This document shows positions 1 through 5,442 of a DNA stretch of 5,842 bases, piece after piece (the stretch's first letter is position 1; every line of letters begins with the position of its first letter). The DNA comes from Avispirillum sp959601495. GTDB taxonomy: Bacteria > Bacillota > Clostridia > Oscillospirales > CAG-272. A program made the translations under genes and the position numbers. The notes under the pieces were generated by a model. It was not told the origin of the DNA, did no database searches, and saw only the letters and a program-made list of their open reading frames with translations. Location: the NCBI GenBank assembly GCA_959601495.1, contig CAUGPT010000065.1, positions 1-5,842 of the forward strand, in the 5' to 3' direction.

Positions 1-21
1 CAAGAAAAGGAGAGAGATTCT

Positions 22-60
22 CAAGAGAGAGGAAAAGAGCCCGTCTTTTCCTTTCTCTTG
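22..60. repeat. Purine/pyrimidine-rich long hairpin at left edge
   Basis: Positions 22-38 pair with 44-60 over 17 bp, with a single G-T wobble and a 5-nt loop (39-43). One arm is almost all purine and the other almost all pyrimidine. Positions 1-16 are a second, imperfect copy of the purine arm and could compete for the same pyrimidine arm. No clean U-tract follows on either strand, so this is not a textbook terminator. It lies just upstream of the dispersed repeat starting at 71 and may belong to that element or to the 3' end of a gene outside the window. The structure is seen directly; its role is unknown. Confidence 0.6.
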
Positions 61-70
61 AGCCGGTCGG

Positions 71-205
71 GGGAGTGTGAGGGCGGCTACTGCCGGGACA
101 GTAGCCCCCTCACATCTTTTACTCAAGTTCGGTAAGCTGACGACAAAGTTTGAAATGCTTTGCAAAATAACTAAAAGTCTACTGTTTCAGAACTTCGGCA
201 GGGAG
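71..205 (+). repeat. Dispersed repeat, left copy (single module)
   Basis: Positions 71-123 are identical, as reverse complement, to 5790-5842 at the far end of the window, and similarity continues at a lower level to about 200. The core is a hairpin: 77-83 pairs with 107-113 and 85-92 with 99-106, around a 6-nt loop (93-98) and one bulged C at 84, giving 15 bp. A conserved non-hairpin tail at about 124-170 follows, containing AAGTTTGAA and GCTTTGCAAA. An open frame runs through it from a GTG at 77, but there is no ribosome binding site and the hairpin spans its first codons, so I do not call a gene. There are no transposase or target-site duplications; a REP-like or non-autonomous element is an inference. 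Confidence 0.8.
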
Positions 206-259
206 ACGAGCGGCGCGGGCGATGTGCGTGCGGTGTGCGGCGTGCTGTCTGCACCGAGC

Positions 260-288
260 AAAAAGCAAGGCTGCCAAAGGCAGCCTTG
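260..288 (-). terminator. Intrinsic terminator for leftward transcription
   Basis: A perfect 10-bp GC-rich stem (266-275 with 279-288) closes a 3-nt loop. Read leftward, it is followed by C then five T residues (260-264). Read rightward the following sequence is only weakly T-rich, so it fits minus-strand transcription best. It is the second leftward terminator after the one at 513-565 and would catch read-through from the 6S/DUF1292 side. Confidence 0.75.
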
Positions 289-346
289 TTCGCTATCTTA
301 ATTTGATAGTCTCAAACCTATTCAGCTTGGTTTTTTCGGGTCTCGG

Positions 347-495
347 GGACTTTTCCCAAAATAAGTCCGCGAGGTGGGATAAATCCCACCACGGTTCAGG
401 GTGCGGGGTGAAACCCCGCATATATACCTTCTCGGGGTGCGGGGCGCGGAGCCCTGACAATACCGTTCTCTGCGGGGTGCGGAGCGCCCGGCTCC
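347..495. repeat. Array of about five short GC-rich hairpins
   Basis: Successive hairpins are visible: 347-352 with 363-368; 373-380 with 383-390 (perfect 8 bp); 402-409 with 413-420 (perfect 8 bp, loop GAA); a shorter one around 441-454; and 481-485 with 491-495. Read on the minus strand the units share a theme of GGG, a short spacer, then CCC or CCCCGCACCC, each followed by a short A/T-rich linker; ATATA occurs in two linkers. The units are degenerate rather than exact copies. Frames crossing the array are Pro/Arg-rich on both strands, as expected of non-coding GC-rich DNA. It sits between two terminators. I know similar hairpin strings as frequent intergenic fillers in gut clostridia; their function is unknown. 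Confidence 0.65.
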
Positions 496-512
496 ATATA
501 TGCCCATCCCCG

Positions 513-565
513 AAAAACCGAAGCACAGGCGCGCGGCATTGCCGCGCGCCTGTGCTTCGGTTTTT
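513..565. terminator. Strong bidirectional intrinsic terminator
   Basis: A perfect 25-bp stem pairs 513-537 with 541-565 around the loop ATT. The arms begin and end in A5/T5, so each strand presents a GC-rich stem followed by a run of five U residues. It lies about 44 bp beyond the 3' end of the 6S RNA candidate and is the natural end of the leftward unit. It would equally stop rightward transcription entering from the left edge. Confidence 0.9.
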
Positions 566-608
566 GAATATTATCGCCCGCTGTGCCGTGTCGGAAATAA
601 TTAATAAA

Positions 609-777
609 CCCTGCATGTGCAAGGCGGCACCCGCGCCATGGTGACTTTGTGCTTCCAACATCCGTGCTGCCTGTCAAAAGAGAGGCAGGCGGGAGGCCTG
701 CATACCCGCCCCGGGGTTAGGTTCCTTTAATCAATCGTGGGTTTAACTACATTCCGTATCACGAACACCGCAGGACG
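609..777 (-). ncRNA. ssrS: Probable 6S RNA
   Basis: 6S RNA imitates an open promoter and sequesters the housekeeping sigma factor-RNA polymerase holoenzyme in slow growth. Read leftward, the 5' end has GTCCTGCGGTGTTCG (776 down) and the 3' end has GCACATGCAGG (620 down to 610). These form the closing stem CCTGC(G)GTGT with ACATGCAGG, with one bulged G. Between them lie long unpaired A-rich stretches that would form the central bubble, then apical stems such as 685-690 with 696-701, or the alternative 667-672 with 683-688. The length of about 168 nt suits 6S. The end motifs match what I remember of clostridial 6S RNAs. No sigma-A promoter is evident just upstream, so it may be processed from the DUF1292 transcript. 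Exact ends are uncertain, and another structured RNA is possible. Confidence 0.68.
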
Positions 778-807
778 CTCACGTCGCTGCAAAAGCGGCA
801 GTGTCCC

Positions 808-842
808 GTCGGCTTATCGGGGCATTTCCCGTCTCAGCCGAC
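808..842 (-). other. Stem-loop just downstream of the DUF1292 gene
   Basis: Positions 808-814 pair with 836-842 (7 bp), and inside them 818-821 pairs with 828-831. It begins 17 bp after the DUF1292 stop codon. There is no U-tract on the leftward side, so it is a weak terminator at best. It could be a 3'-UTR stabiliser or a processing point between the mRNA and the downstream 6S RNA candidate. Confidence 0.45.
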
Positions 843-858
843 AAAAGAGGGAGCGGAC

Positions 859-1170
859 TCAGTTTTCGTCCTCGGGCTCCATGTCATAGTCGATATCCGC
901 AAACTCATCGTCGAAAATATCGGCAATGCGGTCGAACTCCTCGTCGTCCTCAATGGAAACAAGGATCTCCTCGCCGTTCTCGTCCTTTTCGCCGCGGAGC
1001 ACTATGTACTCTTCGGGATCGGTGTCGTCATCCGTGTAGGGGATAAGTGCGTAGTAGGTAACGCCGTTTTCCTCGATGGAACCGATCAGCTCGTAGTCGC
1101 TTTCGTTTCCTTCCTCGTCGGTAAGGGTGTAAATATCTTCGTTTTCAAAGATTTCGTCGTTTTCTGCCAT
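859..1170 (-). CDS. DUF1292 family acidic protein
   Basis: This encodes 103 residues. Length, composition and pattern match the DUF1292 (YrzB-like) family: an N-terminal IYTLTDEEGNESDYELIGS segment, a middle YYALIPYTDDD segment with EEYIVLRGEKDENGEE, and the terminal ILVSIEDDEEFDRIADIFDDEF signature. Asp and Glu dominate; there is no signal peptide, membrane segment or catalytic motif. The biochemical role is unknown. In other Firmicutes the gene often sits beside the Holliday junction resolvase-like yqgF/ruvX, which is not seen here. I chose ATG 1168-1170 because GGAAAG lies a few bases upstream. A TTG four codons earlier (1182) is in frame but lies only about 2 nt after its purine stretch. 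It has its own promoter at 1236-1264, so it is probably expressed independently of uvrB. Confidence 0.9.
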   Translation of the reverse strand: MAENDEIFENEDIYTLTDEEGNESDYELIGSIEENGVTYYALIPYTDDDTDPEEYIVLRGEKDENGEEILVSIEDDEEFDRIADIFDDEFADIDYDMEPEDEN

Positions 1171-1235
1171 GATGCTTTCCAAACCTTTCTGTTTGTGTAT
1201 TCCGCCGGTCTCGGACCGATGTATTTTCTACTATT

Positions 1236-1264
1236 ATTCTATCTGTATTACGCCGCTTTGTCAA
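1236..1264 (-). promoter_or_regulatory. Sigma-A promoter of the DUF1292 gene
   Basis: Read leftward, a perfect TTGACA (1259-1264) and TAGAAT (1236-1241) are separated by exactly 17 bp (1242-1258). Transcription should begin near 1229, giving a leader of about 59 nt. That leader holds a small hairpin (1206-1210 with 1214-1218), which is too short to argue for a riboswitch. This promoter separates the DUF1292 gene, and perhaps the 6S candidate beyond it, from the upstream dgt-uvrB unit. Confidence 0.88.
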
Positions 1265-1302
1265 GTAGTATTTATCAGCAAATTCCGACATACGGCGCAA
1301 GC

Positions 1303-1397
1303 GTCGCTCCGCGCCGCGCCCATCGCCCGTATGGGATGAAGCTTGCCGCAGGCGAAGTCCCGCCGCGGGCGCCGATTTATTTGAGTTGCGGAGCGAC
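1303..1397. repeat. Branched hairpin element between uvrB and the DUF1292 gene
   Basis: A perfect 10-bp inverted repeat (1303-1312 and 1388-1397) encloses 75 nt holding further small stems: CATCGCCC with GGGATG around 1321-1338, CTTGCC with GGCGAAG around 1342-1357, and a GC-rich CCCGC/GCGGG stem around 1359-1369. The whole could fold as a multi-arm structure. It starts about 20 bp after the uvrB stop (read leftward) and ends about 40 bp before the DUF1292 promoter. No U-tract follows, so termination of uvrB here is not certain. It may be a dispersed palindromic element; only one copy is seen in this window. Confidence 0.55.
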
Positions 1398-1417
1398 ACA
1401 CCTATTTTGCCGCGTCC

Positions 1418-3460
1418 TTACGTCCGGCGGCCCTTTTTGCCGCGCGGCGTGGTTTTGGAAAAGCTTTTCCTTGCCGCCGCATCCTCGCTCTCCGCTGCGT
1501 CCTTCAGTGCCTCGAGAGAGCGCAGCTTGTCACGCAGAAACGCCGCTTCTTCAAATCGCAGCTCCGACGCCGCCTTTTTCATTTCGGCGCGCAGATGCTC
1601 TATCTCGTCGGCGCGCTTCATCTGTCCTCTTTCGCCCTTTGCACCGCGTCTGCCGCTGTCGGGCGCGCCTATCTGTATGAGCTCGCCGATATTCTTCTTG
1701 ATAGTCGCGGGGGTGATGCCGTGCTCCTCGTTATACTTTTTCTGTATCTCGCGGCGGCGGTTCGTCTCGTCTATGGCGGCGCGCATTGAGCCCGTTACGG
1801 TATCGGCATACATTATGACCTTGCCGCGCGAGTTTCGCGCGGCGCGCCCGATAGTCTGGATGAGCGAGCGCTCGCTGCGCAGAAATCCCTCTTTGTCCGC
1901 GTCAAGTATGGCGACAAGCGTTACCTCGGGCAGGTCTATACCCTCACGCAGAAGGTTTATGCCCACAAGCACGTCGTACACGCCCAGACGCAGATCGCGC
2001 AGAAGCTCGCTGCGCTCCATGGTGTCAACGCTGTGGTGTATATACTTTACCTTTACCCCCTGAGCGTCAAGATATTCGCTCAGATCCTCTGCCATTTTTT
2101 TCGTAAGCGTTGTGACGAGCACCCTTTCGCCGCGCTCGGTGCGCAGGCGTATCTCGCCGAGAACATCGTCCACCTGAGTTGAAACGGGACGCACCTCCAC
2201 CTCGGGATCGAGAAGCCCCGTGGGACGGATGATCTGCTCCACTGTCTGCGACGAATGCTGCATTTCATAGTCGCCGGGCGTAGCGGAAACGGTGATTATC
2301 TGGTTTATGTGCTCCTCGAATTCCTCAAAATTCAGCGGTCGGTTATCGTATGCCGACGGCAGACGAAAGCCGTAGTCTATAAGATTTTTCTTTCTCGCCC
2401 GATCTCCGCCGTACATGCCCCTGACCTGTGGCAGGGTAACGTGGCTCTCGTCCACGAACATGAGATAATCCTTCGGAAAATAGTCAAGCAGGGTATATGG
2501 CGTTGAACCGGGCTTTCGGCGCGCGAATATGCGCGAATAGTTTTCAATGCCCGAGCAGAAGCCTACCTCGCGCAGCATTTCAAGATCGTAGCGCGTGCGC
2601 TCCTCAATGCGCTGCGCCTCGATAAGCTTGCCTGCGTCCTTGAAGAACTTTACTCTTTCCTCAAGCTCTTCTTCTATCTCGCGGAATGCCTCCTCCCGAT
2701 TGTCTGGCGAAATGACATAGTGGTTCGCGGGATACACGGGGGCATAGGAAAGCGTCTGCAAAACCTTTCCCGTAAGCGGGTCTATCATGGAAACACGGTC
2801 TATCTCGTCGCCGAAGAACTCCACTCTCACCGCCTTGTTGTTCTCGTTTGAGGGAAAGACCTCCAGCGTGTCGCCCTTCATGCGGAACGTTCCGCGCACA
2901 AAGCTCATGTCGCTGCGGTCATAGCTTACGGAAATAAGCTTTTTCGCAAGCTCGTCCCGTTCCATTCTCATGCCCGGGCGCAGCGCCGTCACCTGCGAGG
3001 AATACTCCTCCGGAGGGCCGAGAGAGTATATGCAGGAAACGCTCGCCACAATGATCACATCCCGCCGCTCGAACAGTGAGCTTGTAGCGCTGTGGCGCAG
3101 CTTGTCTATTTCGTCGTTTACGGACGAATCCTTTTCAATATAAATATCCTTGCCGGGAACGTACGCCTCGGGCTGATAATAGTCGTAATAGCTGACAAAA
3201 TACTCCACCGCGTTCTCGGGAAAAAATTCCCGAAACTCGCAGCAAAGCTGCGCGGCAAGGGTCTTGTTGGGCGCGAGAACAAGGGTCGGGCGGTTGACGT
3301 TCGCAATGATGTTCGCCATTGTAAACGTTTTGCCCGAACCGGTAACGCCCATAAGCGTCTGAAAGCGCTCACCCGCCTCAACTCCGGCGCTCAGCCGGTC
3401 TATCGCCTGCGGCTGATCGCCCGTAGGACTGTACGGAGAGCACAGCTTGAATTTATCCAT
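1418..3460 (-). CDS. uvrB: Excinuclease ABC subunit UvrB
   Basis: UvrB receives damaged DNA from UvrA, verifies the lesion with ATP, and recruits UvrC for dual incision in nucleotide excision repair. The 680-residue protein is full length for the family. Visible motifs: N-terminal SPYSPTGDQPQAI; Walker A GVTGSGKT with Lys44; the beta-hairpin YYDYYQPEAY at 91-100 that clamps one DNA strand; Walker B DESH at 337-340; INLLREGIDLPEV in the second helicase domain; motif VI QTIGRAARN at 535-543; and a C-terminal UVR domain (about 616-651, EIEHLRAEMKKAASELRFEEAA) for UvrC contact, then a basic tail. ATG 3458-3460 gives the family-typical MDKFKL start, although its Shine-Dalgarno is far away (separate entry). 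It follows dgt by 73 bp with no terminator, so it is probably in one operon. I see no LexA box upstream. The usual partner uvrA is not in the window. Confidence 0.98.
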   Translation of the reverse strand: MDKFKLCSPYSPTGDQPQAIDRLSAGVEAGERFQTLMGVTGSGKTFTMANIIANVNRPTLVLAPNKTLAAQLCCEFREFFPENAVEYFVSYYDYYQPEAYVPGKDIYIEKDSSVNDEIDKLRHSATSSLFERRDVIIVASVSCIYSLGPPEEYSSQVTALRPGMRMERDELAKKLISVSYDRSDMSFVRGTFRMKGDTLEVFPSNENNKAVRVEFFGDEIDRVSMIDPLTGKVLQTLSYAPVYPANHYVISPDNREEAFREIEEELEERVKFFKDAGKLIEAQRIEERTRYDLEMLREVGFCSGIENYSRIFARRKPGSTPYTLLDYFPKDYLMFVDESHVTLPQVRGMYGGDRARKKNLIDYGFRLPSAYDNRPLNFEEFEEHINQIITVSATPGDYEMQHSSQTVEQIIRPTGLLDPEVEVRPVSTQVDDVLGEIRLRTERGERVLVTTLTKKMAEDLSEYLDAQGVKVKYIHHSVDTMERSELLRDLRLGVYDVLVGINLLREGIDLPEVTLVAILDADKEGFLRSERSLIQTIGRAARNSRGKVIMYADTVTGSMRAAIDETNRRREIQKKYNEEHGITPATIKKNIGELIQIGAPDSGRRGAKGERGQMKRADEIEHLRAEMKKAASELRFEEAAFLRDKLRSLEALKDAAESEDAAARKSFSKTTPRGKKGRRT

Positions 3461-3480
3461 AAAAAACAGTCAGTCTCCTT
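3461..3480 (-). promoter_or_regulatory. Unusually distant ribosome binding site of uvrB
   Basis: A strong AAGGAG (3475-3480, read leftward) lies 14 nt before the annotated ATG (3458-3460), roughly twice the normal spacing. An in-frame CTG at 3467-3469 sits at an ideal 5-nt spacing, with a TGA immediately upstream of it (3470-3472). Either ATG is used with a long spacer, perhaps shortened by folding of the A6/T6 tracts that flank the spacer, or a CTG start adds three residues. ATG remains my call because it gives the family-typical N-terminus. Confidence 0.6.
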
Positions 3481-3533
3481 TTTTGTTAGTATGCCTCGCG
3501 GTAATTTTTCCTCCCGGGAATTTTCGCGGCGCT

Positions 3534-4730
3534 TTACTCAAAATATCCGTGGTACTTTATAACGTCCTTGTCTGGGAAGAGCCAGCGGTGCAGGTCGACG
3601 AAATAGTCGTCGGTCATTGCGGCGATGTAATCCGTTACTATTATGTCCGGACTTTCCTCGATATAGGGCTTTTCCCTGTGATAGAACGAAGAGTTTATAG
3701 GCTCGATATGGTGCTTGAATACAGGCGACTCGCGGTCGCCGTCCTTCACCTGGCGTACAAGCTTTTCGTACATACGCCCGAACATGGGACGTATGATCGC
3801 GTCCTGCGGGCGCTTTACGGCGTCGCTTAAATATATCTCCTCGTAGTTGGACTTTTTCGCGGCGCTGAGCGCCTCGAAATAGTCGCTGCTCATGGAAATG
3901 TACGGCTTGCCGTAGCTGTTTTCGATTATGTTGACGCTTAGGTTGTTTATAATCTCGGCGTTGACCCTTCCTATGACTCCGTAGCCGAAAACATCCTCCT
4001 CGCGGGATATGAGTCCCGCTTTTTTCGCGTCCTGCCTGTCTTTGCCCAGATACGATATTATGTCGCATATACGCACAACACAGCCTTCAAGAGTACACGG
4101 CATAAGACGCTTATTGTTTTCGGGATCCCTGTAGCAGCCCTCCAGCGCCTCGTCAAGCTCGGCGAAGGTCGTCATGGGCGCGGGCGCGTAATGTGATTTT
4201 TCAATTTCGCCGTTGTGGGCGGCGATACCGTTGAGCGTCTGCAGGGTGATGTTGTAGGGATATATGCCGTCAAGCACCCTGACGGAGTGGATATTGTGAG
4301 CGAAGTGGCGCCCGGTCGCACCGAAGCAAAGCTCGTCCAGATACTTTTCGCCCGCGTGTCCGAAGGGCGTGTGGCCTATGTCGTGACCCAGCGCTATGGC
4401 CTCTATGAGATCGGCGTTCAGATTCAGCACCGCGCCGATGGTGCGGGCAATGCGCGACACAAGCTGCACATGGAGCGCGCGGCGGGATATGTCGTCGTTT
4501 TTGTAAAACGAGAAAACCTGCGTTTTGTCCGCAAATCTTGAATAGTATGCCGAATGAAGTATTTTGTCCGTATCCCTGACGAACGCCGGACGCCAGACCG
4601 TCGGCTTATCATGGGCGGCGCTGCGGCGGACAGCGTCCTGCTCGCGGAATCCCACATTGGGGCGGCTGCCGGTCATGCGGTCGTGTTCGATCCGCTCAGT
4701 CAGCTCTTTTGAAAGGCTGTCGTATTTCAT
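3534..4730 (-). CDS. dgt: HD-domain deoxyguanosinetriphosphate triphosphohydrolase-like protein
   Basis: Dgt-type enzymes cleave dGTP, and often other dNTPs, to the nucleoside and triphosphate, which tunes nucleotide pools. The 398-residue product has the family signature RDTDKILHSAYYSRFADKTQVF (52-73). Metal ligands are His87 (ALHVQ), His116-Asp117 (GHDIGHTPFGHAGE) and Asp223 (RICDIISYLGKDRQDA). His125 and Glu128 line up with the catalytic pair of E. coli Dgt. TLNGIAAHNGE (165-175) is also typical. The length is between short (about 340) and long (about 500) family members. The start at 4728-4730 is chosen because GGAG lies 6 nt upstream; two upstream ATGs in frame lack a ribosome site and one lies before the predicted transcript start. 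It has its own promoter and leads the dgt-uvrB pair. Substrate range cannot be read from sequence; some relatives act in phage defence, but nothing here points that way. Confidence 0.93.
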   Translation of the reverse strand: MKYDSLSKELTERIEHDRMTGSRPNVGFREQDAVRRSAAHDKPTVWRPAFVRDTDKILHSAYYSRFADKTQVFSFYKNDDISRRALHVQLVSRIARTIGAVLNLNADLIEAIALGHDIGHTPFGHAGEKYLDELCFGATGRHFAHNIHSVRVLDGIYPYNITLQTLNGIAAHNGEIEKSHYAPAPMTTFAELDEALEGCYRDPENNKRLMPCTLEGCVVRICDIISYLGKDRQDAKKAGLISREEDVFGYGVIGRVNAEIINNLSVNIIENSYGKPYISMSSDYFEALSAAKKSNYEEIYLSDAVKRPQDAIIRPMFGRMYEKLVRQVKDGDRESPVFKHHIEPINSSFYHREKPYIEESPDIIVTDYIAAMTDDYFVDLHRWLFPDKDVIKYHGYFE

Positions 4731-4740
4731 AATTTTCTCC
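4731..4740 (-). promoter_or_regulatory. Ribosome binding site that sets the dgt start
   Basis: GGAG at 4737-4740 (read leftward) is followed by 6 nt and then ATG at 4728-4730. This is ideal spacing and favours this start over the in-frame ATG at 4743-4745, which has no purine-rich site and would leave a leader of only about 11 nt. Confidence 0.8.
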
Positions 4741-4762
4741 GTCATCTGTACTGTATGTATAT

Positions 4763-4791
4763 ATTTTACCACCATGCGGCGCATATTTCAA
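4763..4791 (-). promoter_or_regulatory. Sigma-A promoter of dgt-uvrB
   Basis: Read leftward, TTGAAA (4786-4791) and TAAAAT (4763-4768) are separated by 17 bp (4769-4785). Transcription should start near 4756, about 26 nt before the dgt start codon, leaving little room for leader regulation. No second promoter is evident in the 73-bp dgt-uvrB gap, so uvrB is likely served from here. Confidence 0.82.
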
Positions 4792-4855
4792 TACGGCGGA
4801 CAAATATCGGAGCGGACGTATCCCGCCGGCGTTTCGGGGCATATAATATATGTAA

Positions 4856-4873
4856 GGCGGAAAGCTTTCCGCC
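4856..4873. repeat. 18-bp perfect palindrome upstream of the dgt promoter
   Basis: GGCGGAAAG is followed directly by its reverse complement CTTTCCGCC, with no loop. It is 65 bp upstream of the -35 box of the dgt promoter, next to an AT-rich near-palindrome (ATATAATATAT, about 4841-4851). Perfect loopless symmetry is more typical of a dimeric protein binding site than of an RNA hairpin, but the regulator, if any, is unknown, and the distance is large for a repressor of dgt. Confidence 0.5.
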
Positions 4874-4916
4874 GCAGGGTCCGATGCGCCGACCACGCCG
4901 GGGCGTATCGGGCGCT

Positions 4917-5002
4917 GTTACATACGCGGCGGGCAGTAATGCCGCGTTTTTGCTTCCGATTATCTCCCCGCGCGGAGGTGCCGTTACATACGCGGCAGGC
5001 AG
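4917..5002. repeat. 20-bp direct repeat, two copies 66 bp apart
   Basis: 4917-4936 and 4983-5002 share GTTACATACGCGGC, then G or A, then GGCAG: 19 of 20 positions match. Each copy is followed by a partial inverted repeat of its GC-rich end. The spacing of 66 bp is a multiple of three, so a repeated peptide appears in frames on both strands, but no other coding evidence supports those frames. Confidence 0.7.
4924..4951 (+). terminator. Possible rightward terminator hairpin
   Basis: ACGCGGC (4924-4930) pairs with GCCGCGT (4941-4947) around a 10-nt loop, and a T5 run (4947-4951) overlaps and follows the stem. It would end a rightward transcript, but no rightward gene is visible upstream of it. 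It overlaps the first copy of the 20-bp direct repeat, so the resemblance may be incidental. Confidence 0.35.
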
Positions 5003-5030
5003 CAGGATGCCGGACAAGATGAATACGGAC

Positions 5031-5127
5031 GGCGCGGGCGGACGGTCTGATACGCGCCCTCACGCATCGGCGGCGCGGGCGGACGGTCTGATACGCGCCC
5101 TCACGCATCGGCGGCGCGGGCGGACGG
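5031..5127. repeat. 41-bp tandem repeat, about 2.4 copies
   Basis: Copies begin at 5031, 5072 and 5113. The first two are identical over the whole 41-bp unit (GGCGCGGGCGGACGGTCTGA and onward). The third is exact for 15 bp and then decays into a similar GC-rich stretch ending about 5142. The period is not divisible by three. The two full units being identical suggests recent duplication or slippage. Confidence 0.9.
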
Positions 5128-5182
5128 CTTAACGCGCGCCATCCCACCTCCGACGGCAAAGTGTAGCGCTCGGAGGATAAGT

Positions 5183-5265
5183 GCAGTCGCGCGGACGTTC
5201 GCGCAGCTGCAGTGCCGCGCCGCCACGCCTCAGCATAATATCGCCGCGGCCGCTTATGCACGGGC
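5183..5265. other. Cluster of GC-rich stem-loops
   Basis: One hairpin runs 5183-5210, with GCAG/CTGC outside and GCGCG/CGCGC (5189-5193 with 5200-5204) inside. A second pairs GCATAA (5233-5238) with TTATGC (5254-5259) around a GCCGCGGC palindrome. TGCC (5213-5216) and GGCA (5262-5265) could close around the second. No family of structured RNA is recognised. Confidence 0.45.
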
Positions 5266-5373
5266 AATATATCGGGAAATAAACTTGTCAAGCATATTTT
5301 GCAGAAAAATGAATTTCTACGTTTTACACATTTTCGGTGTTAACGGACATCGCAAGTCACAAAGTTTTCAACG

Positions 5374-5442
5374 CCGCGAAAATCGCGGAAAGCCTATGAA
5401 TATGAGATTTCCAAAGAGTTTTCAAAAGCCTTTTGAAAACTC
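5374..5442. other. Two hairpins in the AT-rich part of the right intergenic region
   Basis: CCGCG (5374-5378) pairs with CGCGG (5384-5388) around AAAAT. Further on, a perfect 12-bp AT-rich stem pairs 5416-5427 with 5431-5442 around GCC. On the plus strand the second is followed by T-rich CGTTTTCGCTTTT, a weak terminator-like tail; on the minus strand there is no run. No transcript is known to need either one. Confidence 0.45.

Noticed and set aside
77..301. Open frame beginning at a GTG within the left dispersed repeat
   Set aside because: No ribosome binding site, the start lies in a strong hairpin, and the frame runs on into a terminator; the similar frame at the right end exists because the DNA repeat is shared.
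1386..2063. Long plus-strand open frames opposite uvrB
   Set aside because: These are antisense shadows of a clearly coding uvrB, with Arg/Ser-rich translations and no domain.
5031..5127. CRISPR array
   Set aside because: The repeats are contiguous 41-bp units without variable spacers and no cas gene is present.
4755..5132. A 125-codon plus-strand open frame with a repeated GAVTYAAGS peptide
   Set aside because: It begins inside the dgt promoter region on the opposite strand, and the repeated peptide simply mirrors the 20-bp DNA repeat; no ribosome site or family match.
4788..5291. A 167-codon minus-strand open frame upstream of dgt
   Set aside because: Very Arg-rich, without a ribosome site or family pattern, crossed by a 41-bp repeat that shifts frame between units, and overlapping the dgt promoter; it looks like chance openness in GC-rich DNA.
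5264..5291. Possible minus-strand promoter with a perfect TTGACA at 5286-5291
   Set aside because: The only -10 candidates are TATATT at 14 bp or TATTGC at 16 bp, neither convincing, and nothing recognisable lies downstream before the dgt promoter.
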